From: JAGXOF01 sp046545575
GTDB taxonomy: Bacteria > Chloroflexota > Dehalococcoidia > SZUA-161 > SpSt-899
DNA length: 16,702 bases
Direction of reading: 5' to 3'
NCBI GenBank assembly: GCA_046545575.1
Contig: JBKGZM010000042.1
Location: 1-16,702, forward strand
The notes beneath the pieces are model-generated. The model saw nothing but the letters and a program-made list of their open reading frames with translations. It searched no databases and was not told the DNA's origin. A program made the translations under genes and the position numbers. Shown here in pieces: positions 1 through 6,705 of the stretch (position 1 is its first letter; each line of letters starts with the position of its first letter).

Positions 1-74
1 AATCGTACTTCCCGGGTGATTACGCTTCATTTGATGAGTTCAATCAGTACAAGTACAGCCGATCGGGCAAATAA
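1..74 (+). CDS. 3' end of an upstream gene (partial)
   Basis: Reading frame 3 is open from the left edge to a TAA at 72-74 and gives an aromatic, polar C-terminus (SYFPGDYASFDEFNQYKYSR, then SGK). The other two frames either stop early or give low-complexity sequence. A strong intrinsic terminator begins 25 bases after the stop, which supports this as the true end of a plus-strand gene. Too little is present to name a family. Confidence 0.6.
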   Translation, partial: SYFPGDYASFDEFNQYKYSRSGK

Positions 75-98
75 GTTCGCTCCCGTTTGAGAGTATCA

Positions 99-132
99 AG
101 AGGGCCTGCCGTAGCGGTAGGCCCTCTCTTTT
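99..132 (+). terminator. Rho-independent terminator
   Basis: A 13-bp stem (99-111 with 115-127, one G-U pair) encloses a three-base TAG loop and is followed by CTTTT. It lies 25 bases after the partial gene ending at 74. Confidence 0.85.
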
Positions 133-157
133 AATGTTCACCCTAACCAACGCTCCT

Positions 158-275
158 GTCATTCCGACCGAAGGGAGAAATCCCTGCCGTAGGAGCGGCA
201 TTCCTGCCGCGATATCCAGAATGTAGGGCGGCATTCCACATGCTGCCGATTTTGGAGGGGAATAAATCCCCCTAC
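158..275. repeat. Palindromic intergenic repeats, including a GTAGGG...CCCCTAC element
   Basis: Three short pieces follow each other: a GTCATTCCGACCGAAGGG unit at 158, a small hairpin GCGGCA-TTCC-TGCCGC near 194-209, and an element from GTAGGGCGG at 223 to CCCCTAC at 275. The last piece has relatives at 3582-3641 and 6587-6663. Its right terminus supplies the stop codon of the minus-strand DUF429 gene (TAG at 274-272). Confidence 0.6.
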
Positions 276-1048
276 ACCACATTCATCCCGCGCTTTCTCA
301 ACTCCCCCGCAAGCCAAACATCCGCAAGCAGCAGTATATCGCCCTGCTCCCTCTCACCGACTACCCGGGCATACGGATTCCCGTTTGAATAATACAGACC
401 AGCCACAGCCCCCAGGCAGGCATCATACTCATCGGAGAGACGGTCCATCACCCGCCCGCTTAGCTCATCACCCGGACAAGCAAGCCTCTCGGTAAAATCA
501 AGCCCCAAACCAGTAAGAAAGTCATAGAGCCGGCGCAGTCCGCAGAGCCTCTGGTCGCGTGTAAACTGTCCTTTGTATCTGGGAGGATATTCCCGCCGGA
601 AGCTCTCATCCAGAATTCGCTCCCATATTCCCTGCGTAACACTCTCCAGCTTGCCCTTTTGCTTTGCAGCCCACAGAAATTTGTAAACGGCGTGAGGATA
701 AATCTCCTGAACACTAACGCCTGATCTGAGAGTCGAGGGCAAAGCCTCCAGCAGCGACCTCTTGAGCTCCGGTCCCCTTTTGCCAGCCATAGATATGGGG
801 TACAGGGAGAGGTAGTGCTGAAGGGCTTTCTCAACGGGACGCCAGTGCCCCGAAATATCACACCTCTCAACGGGCACATCCAGGAGGATGAACGACCGGG
901 GCTCAGCCCGTTCCTTCACCAGCGACTTAAGCCCCTCATCGCTCAGGCCACTGGCCACGTAATCGATTCGCCCCGACGGCGTGGCAACCACAACCGCGTT
1001 GCGTTTACTGGTTTCCCTCCAGCCAGGGTCTATGCTGATAACCTTCAC
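272..1048 (-). CDS. DUF429 family protein, predicted RNase H-like nuclease
   Basis: The product is about 258 residues. It matches the DUF429 pattern: an N-terminal VISIDPGW strand with Asp7, a central LLDVPV segment (Asp57), EIYPHAVYKF (Glu115) and a C-terminal DEYDACLGAVAGLY helix (206-219). Families with this layout are predicted to adopt an RNase H-like fold with acidic metal-binding residues; the biological substrate is unknown. I prefer the GTG at 1048, preceded by GAGGAAG, because it puts the conserved strand right at the N-terminus. An ATG at 1090 would add 14 unconserved residues. The stop codon lies in the end of a palindromic repeat, so the original C-terminus may have been altered slightly. 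It is transcribed away from the channel gene at 1284. Confidence 0.75.
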   Translation of the reverse strand: MKVISIDPGWRETSKRNAVVVATPSGRIDYVASGLSDEGLKSLVKERAEPRSFILLDVPVERCDISGHWRPVEKALQHYLSLYPISMAGKRGPELKRSLLEALPSTLRSGVSVQEIYPHAVYKFLWAAKQKGKLESVTQGIWERILDESFRREYPPRYKGQFTRDQRLCGLRRLYDFLTGLGLDFTERLACPGDELSGRVMDRLSDEYDACLGAVAGLYYSNGNPYARVVGEREQGDILLLADVWLAGELRKRGMNVV

Positions 1049-1146
1049 GGACTTCCTCAGTCGCAACTTTAGCACAAACACCCACATCAATGCAGTCCCA
1101 ATAGTGAGCGAAATTCCGCCGCAGGCGGATGGTAGGGTGAAGGGTT

Positions 1147-1178
1147 GTCATTCCGGACTTGATCCGGAATCCAGAAGC
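1147..1178. repeat. GTCATTCCGGA...TCCGGAATCC palindromic repeat
   Basis: ATTCCGGA (1150-1157) and TCCGGAAT (1163-1170) are a perfect 8-bp inverted repeat around CTTGA. The same kind of unit recurs at 12644-12672. It lies between the divergent DUF429 and channel genes. The otherwise empty stretch 1091-1229 holds nothing else I can identify. Confidence 0.7.
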
Positions 1179-1229
1179 AAAAGTGGCACAAGTCATTCCT
1201 TGACTTCGCAAATGCCCCCTACCCCAATG

Positions 1230-1256
1230 TTGTTCACATACAAACTGAGTTATAAT
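1230..1256 (+). promoter_or_regulatory. Promoter of the pentapeptide-channel gene
   Basis: A perfect TATAAT lies at 1251-1256 with a weak TTGTTC at 1230-1235 (15-bp spacing). A transcript start near 1262 gives a short leader containing CAGGA before the ATG at 1284. The -35 is poor, so the call rests mainly on the -10 box. Confidence 0.45.
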
Positions 1257-1283
1257 GGTTACAAATATCCTCAGGAAAAAACC

Positions 1284-2516
1284 ATGTGCAAACTTGAAAA
1301 ATATGGCAACTGCGACGAGAAGACCGAGGACCAGGAATACTGCATATTCCATAAGCCCGGGAAGAACGAGGAAGAGGCACGGGAATTCTACGAGAAATTC
1401 CTAGACAGATTTAAGCCCAGGAAAGAGAAGATAATGGTTCAGGAGTTAGGGGAAGAGGAAAAGAAAGAGGTAGAAAGGTTTGTTTTTGGAGAAGTTGGTT
1501 GCAGCGGCTATGTTTTCCCAGAAATACCAGTTGATTTTGAGTTTTCCTTTAAAAGTTCTGTATTTGCAGGACATGCATTGTTCACGCACGCCACATTTCA
1601 ACTAGATGCACAGTTTAGTGATACTACATTTCAAGAACTTACATGGTTTGGTGATGCTACATTCGAAGGAGAAGTATGGTTCGATTACGCTACATTTCAT
1701 GGATTTGCATTGTTCGATTATGCTACGTTTCAAGAACATGCATGGTTTAATGATGCTACATTTCAAGAACAAACACAGTTTGCGAACGTCACATTTCAAG
1801 GAGATGCAGGGTTTATTAATGCTACCTTCGAAGGAGGAGTATGGTTTGATGGGGCTGTATTTGAAGGCATAGTTTATTTTTTTGAAACGGAAGATTCCAA
1901 ATACCGTTTTCGTGGGGAATTGAGTTTTTCAAAAGCTGACTTCAGGAGAGGAGTGGAGATAGATATTCCCCATGAATTATTTAAGCTCCCTGAAGCCGAG
2001 GCTGAGGCCTGCAGGGTCCAGAGGATTTCTTATGAGAGAGACCGTAGGAAAGACGATGCGGACAGGATGTTCGTGAGGGAAAGGAGGGCTCTGAGAAAAG
2101 CCAGAGTAAGGCAGGCCACGGAGGAATGGAGCAACTCGAAAGGAATTAAATCGAAGCTGAGAACTCTACCAAAGCTAATAATTGCAGGAAGTAGCTCCTT
2201 TCTTGAATTCCTCCTCGCGGATTTAACGTGTAAATACGGGACTAGCTGGGTCAGACCGGTAGCTCTCTGGTTAGGTGTCATATTCCTGCTATTCCCGCCC
2301 ATCTACTGGGCTTCAGGTGGCGTAGAAGCAGGCGGTGCAACCCTCAACTCAGCTTGGGATTACCCGTACTTCAGCGTGGTTACCGCAACAACCCTCGGTT
2401 ACGGCGATTTGCACGCTGTCGGGTTCGCAAAGGTATTCGCGGCAATGGAAGCGGTATTCGGGACTTTCATGTGGGCGGTGTTCCTGGCCGTATTCGCCAG
2501 GAAGCACATGAGATAA
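1284..2516 (+). CDS. Pentapeptide-repeat protein fused to a two-TM K+-channel pore module
   Basis: The product is 410 residues. Residues 1-23 hold a Cys/His cluster (C2, C10, C20, H23), probably a small zinc-binding knot. Residues 95-193 are nine 11-residue units of the form xxxAxFxxATF (Pentapeptide_3-like, Phe spacing alternating 5 and 6), which should form a right-handed beta-helix. A basic, charged helical region (about 246-290) follows. Next come a membrane segment (325-345), a pore loop with the potassium selectivity filter TTLGYGD (369-375) and a second membrane segment (384-405), as in KcsA-type channels. I chose the ATG at 1284 because CAGGA precedes it at good distance. The upstream in-frame ATG at 981 would read through an intergenic repeat and overlap the DUF429 gene. 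A soluble helix joined to a K+ pore suggests a gated channel whose trigger is unknown. Confidence 0.85.
   Translation: MCKLEKYGNCDEKTEDQEYCIFHKPGKNEEEAREFYEKFLDRFKPRKEKIMVQELGEEEKKEVERFVFGEVGCSGYVFPEIPVDFEFSFKSSVFAGHALFTHATFQLDAQFSDTTFQELTWFGDATFEGEVWFDYATFHGFALFDYATFQEHAWFNDATFQEQTQFANVTFQGDAGFINATFEGGVWFDGAVFEGIVYFFETEDSKYRFRGELSFSKADFRRGVEIDIPHELFKLPEAEAEACRVQRISYERDRRKDDADRMFVRERRALRKARVRQATEEWSNSKGIKSKLRTLPKLIIAGSSSFLEFLLADLTCKYGTSWVRPVALWLGVIFLLFPPIYWASGGVEAGGATLNSAWDYPYFSVVTATTLGYGDLHAVGFAKVFAAMEAVFGTFMWAVFLAVFARKHMR
1566..1862 (+). repeat. Nine 33-bp tandem repeats inside the channel gene
   Basis: The DNA repeats with a period of 33 bases, nine units from 1566 to 1862. Each unit encodes one 11-residue step ending in ATF or a close variant (GCTACATTT-like). 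The periodicity is strong enough to leave long open shadow frames on both strands over 1602-1872. Units could be gained or lost by slippage. Confidence 0.85.
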
Positions 2517-2564
2517 CAGCGAGCACTAATACCAATAAGCACAACATTTTGAGGAGCAGTCACA

Positions 2565-3284
2565 ATGACCACAATCAAAACAGGATGCTGCGGTTTTCCA
2601 AAGGGCAGGAAGGAGTACTTCCGCCACTTTTCCCTGACGGAAGTACAGCAGACCTTCTACAAGATGCCCAAGCTGGAAACCGCCACCAGGTGGCGAGAGG
2701 AGGCCCCTCCCGACTTCGAATTCACCCTGAAGGCTTCGCAACTGATAACCCACCCCTACAACAGCCCCACCTACCGCAAGGCAGGGATAAAGCCTGCCCC
2801 GGGTAAGGAGTCGAACTACGGCTTCTTCAGGCCCACCGAGGAGGTGCACCAGGCCTGGGATCAGACAAAGCTCTTCGCGCAGGCGCTCGATTGCAAGCTC
2901 ATCGTGTTCCAGTGCCCGCCTTCCTTCACCGAGACACCTGAAAATATCGACAACCTGAGAAACTTCTTCAAGCCCTTGAAGGAATCCGGTTTCACGCTCG
3001 TGTGGGAGCCGCGCCGCGGATGGACGGAGGAGACAGTCAAGTCCCTGTGCGAGGAACTCGGACTCATCCACTGCGTCGATCCAATGGTGAGTTCACCTCT
3101 CTACGGTAAGCCGCGGTACTTCCGTCTGCACGGCGGGACCCGCTACTGGCACAGATATGCTGAAGAAGAACTCGCACAACTTAAGGAGATAGCCACTACT
3201 GGGGATACCTATGTCCTGTTCAACAACCTCAACATGTTCAACGATGCTCTGGCGTTTAAGCAGTTGATAGAGGGGAATGAGTAG
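2565..3284 (+). CDS. DUF72 family protein (YecE-like)
   Basis: The product is 239 residues, the usual size for DUF72. Recognisable blocks are the N-terminal IKTGCCGFPKGRKEYF strand, the 'PDFEFTLKASQLITH' segment, LIVFQCPPSF, 'FTLVWEPRRGWTEE', and the late YFRLHGGTRYWHRYAEEELAQL and TYVLFNNLNMFNDA blocks. The family is predicted to form a TIM barrel; no reaction is established. The ATG at 2565 has GAGGAG nine bases upstream. It begins 48 bases after the channel gene in the same direction, with no terminator visible between them, so co-transcription is possible. Nothing in the sequence links the two functionally. Confidence 0.85.
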   Translation: MTTIKTGCCGFPKGRKEYFRHFSLTEVQQTFYKMPKLETATRWREEAPPDFEFTLKASQLITHPYNSPTYRKAGIKPAPGKESNYGFFRPTEEVHQAWDQTKLFAQALDCKLIVFQCPPSFTETPENIDNLRNFFKPLKESGFTLVWEPRRGWTEETVKSLCEELGLIHCVDPMVSSPLYGKPRYFRLHGGTRYWHRYAEEELAQLKEIATTGDTYVLFNNLNMFNDALAFKQLIEGNE

Positions 3285-3324
3285 TCCCAAACTGTGAAAT
3301 CTTGCCCATAATGGCAAAAACTCC

Positions 3325-3399
3325 CCCTCACTCTAACTCTCTCCCACCAGGGGAGAGAGAAATTTCCTCTCCCTTGACGGGAGAGGATTAAGGTGAGGG
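3325..3399. repeat. Multi-arm palindromic repeat (CCCTCAC...GTGAGGG)
   Basis: Outer arms CCCTCAC (3325) and GTGAGGG (3393-3399) enclose two hairpins: CTCTCTCCC/GGGGAGAGAG (3337-3359) and CCTCTCCC/GGGAGAGG (about 3366-3386). Transcribed, it would fold as a three-way junction on either strand. It begins 40 bases after the DUF72 stop codon and could act as a transcript end for that gene, though no T-run follows. Confidence 0.65.
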
Positions 3400-3437
3400 T
3401 GATGAGCAAATCGGTTCCGGCTTGTCCGGGTTAGGAA

Positions 3438-3680
3438 GTAGGGCAGCATTTGATATGCCGTCTCAGATGAGATGTCATTCCATGCTCGACACGGAATCTC
3501 AGGGCCAGAGATTCTGAAGATGTCATTCTGAGCTTGCCAGAGTCAGGCGAAGAATCTTATTCAGAACGACATGAAGAAAGCGTAGGGCGGCCCGCCAAAG
3601 GCGGGCCGCCACTTATGGCGAGGTATAAATCCCCGTCCTACATTTCTGGATTCCTCCGCCTTTGGCGGCCGGAATGACAA
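3438..3680. repeat. Cluster of palindromic repeats filling the spacer before the DUF488 gene
   Basis: The gene-free stretch 3285-3721 is almost wholly repeat sequence. After the unit at 3325 come a GTAGGGCAGCAT fragment (3438), two GTCATTC units, a complete GTAGGGCGG...CCGTCCTAC element (3582-3641) holding a perfect 11-bp hairpin (3586-3596 with 3600-3610), and a GGATTCCTCCGCC...GGAATGAC unit. I see no gene here. Confidence 0.6.
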
Positions 3681-3721
3681 ATTGAGTGCTTATTAGCCTG
3701 GCAGAAAACTGGGGGAGTAAA

Positions 3722-4186
3722 GTGCAAAACGAGCCCAGATTCATTTATACGATTGGCACCAGTACACGCTCAATCGAGGAGTTTATCCGGCTGCTCAAAA
3801 GCCATGGCATCGAGACCGTGGTGGACGTAAGGAGATTTCCCATAAGTCGCTTCGAACACTTCCATGGCGACAACCTGGACAGGTCCCTGGAAGAGGCCGA
3901 TATCCGGTACATCCACATGGGAGAGGAGCTAGGCGGGCACCGCCGCGGGGGCTACGAGGCTTTCATGGAAACGGACACATTTGTCTCCGGACTGGACAGG
4001 CTGGAGGAAATAGCCACTGAGAGCAGGACGGCGATTGTGTGTGCTGAGAGGTTCCCCTGGCGCTGCCACCGGCGCTTTATCCGGGCGGGGCTGGAGGGGA
4101 GGGGGTGGACCGTCTGTCACATAATCGATGAGGGAAGGGACTGGATTCCCGGCAAGAAGCAATCGGGGAGGTCAGGGCAACAATGA
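3722..4186 (+). CDS. DUF488 family protein
   Basis: The product is 154 residues. It carries the DUF488 signature set: 'IYTIGTSTRSIEEFIRLL' at 8-25, VVDVRRFPIS (33-42), IRYIHMGEELGG (61-72), the VCAE block (106-109) and PWRCHRR (112-118) with Cys107, Glu109, Cys115 and His116. The family is widespread and its function is unsettled; conserved Cys/His/Arg residues hint at an enzyme. I chose GTG at 3722 because GGGGGAG lies four bases upstream and the family strand follows within eight residues. GTG at 3686 has no such site. The last 15 or so residues look unconserved, and the stop overlaps a short repeat (4174-4206) shared with 6706-6737. Confidence 0.8.
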   Translation: MQNEPRFIYTIGTSTRSIEEFIRLLKSHGIETVVDVRRFPISRFEHFHGDNLDRSLEEADIRYIHMGEELGGHRRGGYEAFMETDTFVSGLDRLEEIATESRTAIVCAERFPWRCHRRFIRAGLEGRGWTVCHIIDEGRDWIPGKKQSGRSGQQ

Positions 4187-4206
4187 AGCTCTGGATAATC
4201 AGGAAC
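4174..4206. repeat. Copy A of an AGGGCAACA...GATAATCAGG repeat
   Basis: This 33-base stretch matches 6706-6737 at most positions: AGGGCAACA, AAGCT, TG, ATAATCAGG and CT are shared, with one or two single-base gaps. It straddles the stop codon of the DUF488 gene and marks the left edge of the accessory island. Its nature is unknown. Confidence 0.5.
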
Positions 4207-4365
4207 TAACACTCATAACGGTGGCCATAAGCGGCCTACGTGTTCAAAAGGAAAAGATTCAATAGCTTGTCACGCTGAATATTTCAAAAAAGTCCCAAAA
4301 ACCGTTGTATCCAGCCCGTCCGTCTTCATGGCTTTGTTCGCTGGCAATTTGCCAGGTCATGCGCC

Positions 4366-4626
4366 CTACGATTTGGATAGGAGTCGTTCATACTCATCGT
4401 GAGTACCGATCCAGAACCAAAAGAACGTATCATCTCGTAGAAGTGCAAGTGCACGATAGCCACTGCCGATGCGAATGGACCACAGCTCACCGACCTTCTT
4501 GAAACGTAGGGACGGATGGTGCGGGTTGACCCGCCATAAGCGATAAACAGTCCGAGCTCTGCTCTTGATTTCCGTAGGAAGTTTCCGGTAGCTGGTCCAG
4601 AAGTCAGGAGTTGTCGAGGACTTCAT
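4366..4626 (-). CDS. RelE/ParE-family toxin
   Basis: The product is 86 residues, typical for RelE/ParE-fold toxins. Visible family blocks are FWTSYRKLPTEIKSRARTVYRLW at the N-terminus (amphipathic helices), HPSLRFKKV, then the core strands LWSIRIGSGYRALALLRDD and FFWFWIGTHDEYERLL. The Arg-rich strand and C-terminal His-Asp-Glu segment are as expected for this fold, whose members cleave ribosome-bound mRNA or poison gyrase. I chose the ATG at 4626, which overlaps the end of the antitoxin gene by 23 bases. The longer open frame to 4791 reads through the antitoxin. The gene is translationally coupled to its antitoxin. Confidence 0.75.
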   Translation of the reverse strand: MKSSTTPDFWTSYRKLPTEIKSRARTVYRLWRVNPHHPSLRFKKVGELWSIRIGSGYRALALLRDDTFFWFWIGTHDEYERLLSKS

Positions 4627-4840
4627 CAAGGGGCTTAGTCCTTCCCTCAGCGATATCCCTATGGACACGCTCAAGAACGCCTTCCAGACGTCCTCCAGGT
4701 TGAGAGTCACGAGCGATCTCCTTGTCCCAATCATCGCTGTGTTCCGCCTCGAACTCAGCGAGCCACGACAGGAACTCCTCCCTCTCGTCATCTGGAAGGG
4801 CCTTCACCTGTTCAGCAAGTTTTTTAACCCTAGCAGTCAT
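4604..4840 (-). CDS. Antitoxin of the RelE/ParE-type pair
   Basis: The product is 78 residues, acidic and helical (for example KALPDDEREEFLSWLAEFEAE near the N-terminus, and a C-terminal RLEGVLERVHRDIAEGRTKP). It resembles small addiction-module antitoxin components of RelE-type pairs, but I see no clear DNA-binding motif. The ATG at 4840 has GGAGGAG immediately upstream. It precedes the toxin, with a 23-base overlap, which is the standard arrangement. Assignment rests on context as much as sequence. Confidence 0.7.
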   Translation of the reverse strand: MTARVKKLAEQVKALPDDEREEFLSWLAEFEAEHSDDWDKEIARDSQPGGRLEGVLERVHRDIAEGRTKPLDEVLDNS

Positions 4841-5330
4841 AACTCCTCCATGATATCGTACTAAATTCGTTCATGCAAGAGTGTTGCCCCTGCGAGCACT
4901 CTTTCCAGCGAGCGCCCGAAAGGGGCACCAGGGGTGCCAGCGAAACAGCCCGTTGCACCCAGGTACTTTGATGCAATTGTAGCAAAACCCTTGAATTAAA
5001 GCCGGCCACCTTTCGGGAGCAAAGGTGAAACCGACTGACTCTTTGGAATGAGCCGAGGCTCAACCTTGGCATCGCCTGGAATGAGTTGTTATGCCCCCTC
5101 TCATATGATTGTGCATTTGCGGATTGCCATCTGAATACGAAAAATCTCAATCGGAGCTATTGATTCAAAGAATCAGTGATTTTACCCATTGACTTTGGTG
5201 GTTTGTGCCATTGATTGTGAGATGACTTAGAGCTATCCTTGTGTGGGTTATTTTTGACACGGAATGAAGGGTTTGGTGGCTCTGGCTAAACCATCAGCAG
5301 AGTCAGTCATGTTTGAAGGAGGTGGAACAA
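4841..5330. other. Gene-free stretch with several dyads
   Basis: I find no convincing gene in these 490 bases. The minus-strand open frame over 4830-5150 has no family resemblance and starts over the antitoxin promoter region. Visible features are GGCACC-CCT-GGTGCC (about 4926-4940), TGAGCC-GA-GGCTCA (about 5049-5062), GTTATGC at 5084-5090 (the complement of the core site that begins the DUF4258 cassette), and TGATTC-AAA-GAATCA at 5161-5175. A TTGACA at 5254-5259 has no good -10 partner. Confidence 0.4.
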
Positions 5331-5891
5331 ATGAGAAGGAAGTTACTCATATCACTCATACCTCTGACCCTGCTGATGATAATTCTCTCTGGCGTGCTAG
5401 TCGTGGCGGATGCGAAGGAAAAGGACAATGAGTTTCATCGTGACGGCCAATTCCAGTACGCTTCGGAACCCCATTATACAAGCTGGGGACTGCCCTGTTT
5501 GAGAACACCGGTAGGAGTCAATTATGCAGGTGGCGGGGGAGGCACTATTACAGAAGCAAGCGGATACAGCTACAAGAGAACGGAATTCAAGGTGGTGACG
5601 GGGTTCAGTATTGACAAGCTTCATGAATGCTATAAAGAGCAGCTTGAACAATTCGACTGGACCCTGGATGAGCAGGGCGGTAACGATGTTGTTATCTGGA
5701 GCAATTGGTCCTTTGCTTCCCCTCAGAGTGATAACTGCCATGGAACGCTGACCATCCTCAGGGGTGGAGAAGGAGACTGGCTGGACATTCAACAATGTCT
5801 ACCCGTCAAGCCGACCCTCATCAGGAACGAAGAGGGAGACTGGCTGGCCGTCCAACTATATGTACCTGTTACATGGCAAATTACCAGATAG
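5331..5891 (+). CDS. Secreted protein of unknown function with a duplicated C-terminal segment
   Basis: The product is 186 residues. Residues 1-28 are a classical signal peptide: MRRK, a long hydrophobic core, then ADA before KE, so cleavage after residue 28 is likely and the protein should act outside the membrane. There is no lipobox. The mature part has a 'KLHECYKEQLEQFDWTL...WSNWSF' stretch that resembles conserved hypothetical exported proteins, but I cannot name a family. A 21-residue unit is duplicated near the end (GEGDWLDIQQCLPV and EEGDWLAVQLYVPV). The ATG at 5331 follows AGGAGGT at ideal spacing; an earlier TTG at 5313 would put the SD inside the gene. It lies alone on the plus strand of the island, and the promoter in the repeat at 5931-6050 points antisense into it. 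Confidence 0.65.
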   Translation: MRRKLLISLIPLTLLMIILSGVLVVADAKEKDNEFHRDGQFQYASEPHYTSWGLPCLRTPVGVNYAGGGGGTITEASGYSYKRTEFKVVTGFSIDKLHECYKEQLEQFDWTLDEQGGNDVVIWSNWSFASPQSDNCHGTLTILRGGEGDWLDIQQCLPVKPTLIRNEEGDWLAVQLYVPVTWQITR

Positions 5892-5930
5892 CGTTTGAAA
5901 TTACTTACTGGCAGTAGAACAGGTGGGCAC

Positions 5931-6050
5931 AACAACAATTATACAGTCTGTATAAAACGGCAAACGCAAACCGTCTTTCGCTGTATAAGAAGCTTCCCCA
6001 ACGCCGGAGATGGTGAGAGGATATCACTCCATCTTCAAGGATGTCAAGCT
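5931..6050 (-). repeat. Copy 1 of a 120-bp promoter-bearing direct repeat
   Basis: The first 61 bases (5931-5991) are identical to 8238-8298. The rest is clearly related: CCCCAAC, GGAGATGG and ATGTCAAGCT are shared with 8299-8356. It contains a 17-bp palindrome, TTATACAGTCTGTATAA (5939-5955), a further CTGTATAA half-site (5981-5988), and a minus-strand promoter. Identity stops at GTT on the minus strand, followed by GTGC here and AAAT in copy 2, as if different sequences had been joined to the same end. Confidence 0.85.
6018..6047 (-). promoter_or_regulatory. Minus-strand promoter in repeat copy 1
   Basis: On the minus strand TTGACA (6047-6042) and TATCCT (6023-6018) are separated by 18 bases. 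It corresponds in position to the better promoter of copy 2. It reads toward the 3' end of the secreted protein gene, antisense to it; no minus-strand gene follows directly. Confidence 0.5.
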
Positions 6051-6182
6051 TAATTGCGTAATCAATTATACCTGTGTTTGGTCACAGGGACGTACTACTT
6101 GTTTGGTCCATTCGAAAAGCTCTGCTTCCCTATTGCGAGACTGAGTAAATCTGTTTGTGGCACGGGCAAATGCATGCGCTTA

Positions 6183-6485
6183 TTATGTTGCGTCCCCATC
6201 ACCGGCCAAGGCTTCCAACACCGCCCTGGGGTTCCTGTCCATGACGTTCAGAAGTATCAGGGCTGGGCCCTTTGGGCTTCTATCCCCCTGCTCCCAATGA
6301 CGCAGCGTGCCAACGGAAAGACCAAACAGCGAGCTGAATTACCTTTAACTCATTCCGATCTTCTCTCGAATAGCCCGCACATCCACAGGGCGAGGTTTAT
6401 GTATGATTACCCCATTTGCCCTGCCGGAGGCATGATCGATGGCTTCAAGCAATCCTGCATGTATCTCGTCAAATGCTCTACCCAT
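6183..6485 (-). pseudogene. NadS/HigA-type HTH antitoxin, broken by two stop codons
   Basis: Reading from ATG at 6485, the frame gives a NadS-like start (MGRAFDEIHAGLLEAIDHAS), the typical 'KPRPVDVRAIREKIGMS', then TAA-AGG-TAA, then in the same frame FSSLFGLSVGTLRHWEQGDR and a normal C-terminus ending near LEALAGDGDAT. In intact members the interrupted site reads roughly SQxEF, so CAA-to-TAA and GAA-to-TAA changes (codons 47 and 49) explain both stops. They fall in the XRE-type helix-turn-helix, so no DNA-binding antitoxin can be made. The whole gene is 101 codons, normal length. A good site (GGAGG) precedes the ATG. It overlaps the end of the toxin remnant, as in intact pairs. Sequencing error is unlikely to make two separate stops. 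Confidence 0.75.
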
Positions 6486-6586
6486 TTGTTTTCCTCCAAT
6501 AATTCACCAACCGTTCTACTGATCTGGCCAGTATCTGTTTTTCCCGCTGGGAGATGTTTGCTCTCTCGTTCTTGCCGAACACAGAA
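6478..6586 (-). pseudogene. C-terminal remnant of a HigB/RelE-type toxin
   Basis: The frame upstream of the antitoxin gives FGKNERANISQREKQILARS and ends in YWRKTNG. This is the characteristic C-terminus of HigB-2/RelE toxins paired with NadS-type antitoxins (the KNER motif). Everything N-terminal to it is missing: the gene is cut at 6587, exactly where a GTAGGGCGG palindromic repeat begins. The toxin is therefore dead, in line with the broken antitoxin. Confidence 0.7.
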
Positions 6587-6663
6587 GTAGGGCGGCATTT
6601 TACATGCCGCCTCGGTGGCGGGTCGAAGATCCGCCGCAGGAGGAGAGTAACTCCCCGCCCTGC
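6587..6663. repeat. GTAGGGCGG...CCGCCCTGC palindromic element
   Basis: The ends pair (GTAGGGCGG with CCGCCCTGC) and enclose two hairpins: GGCGGCAT/ATGCCGCC at about 6591-6611 and GGCGG/CCGCC at about 6617-6634. It belongs to the same family as 223-275 and 3582-3641. It directly abuts the truncated toxin. Confidence 0.7.
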
Positions 6664-6705
6664 ATCTCCAGATTCCGTGTCAAGTAGAGAATGCAGATTT
6701 TAATA

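Noticed and set aside
1566..1862. 33-bp periodic sequence as a CRISPR array or satellite
   Set aside because: The units are contiguous with no spacers and encode a regular 11-residue protein repeat in one open frame.
1602..1872. Open frames on both strands across the repeats
   Set aside because: They arise because the 33-bp period keeps all frames free of stops. The proteins are repetitive and match nothing.
4207..4250. Another attC near the RelE/ParE toxin (CATAACGGTGGCC...GGCCTACGTGTTC)
   Set aside because: The paired region is only about 35 bp, the arms match poorly and the core heptamers are imperfect.
4843..4871. Promoter TTGCAT-17-TATCAT for the antitoxin
   Set aside because: The start would fall within the SD, leaving only about three bases of leader.
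5030..5090. A full attC ending or starting at GTTATGC 5084-5090
   Set aside because: Only one half looks attC-like. No matching core with paired arms is found at the right distance, so it is mentioned only as a possible half site.
4830..5150. Minus-strand 106-codon frame
   Set aside because: Composition does not look coding, there is no SD, and it overlaps the antitoxin start region in another frame.
5939..5955. TTATACAGTCTGTATAA as a LexA box
   Set aside because: LexA boxes have CTGT then eight bases then ACAG. Here the half-sites face the other way (ACAG-T-CTGT).
6054..6590. Plus-strand 178-codon frame
   Set aside because: It is antisense to the NadS/HigBA-type pseudogenes, which explain the sequence much better.
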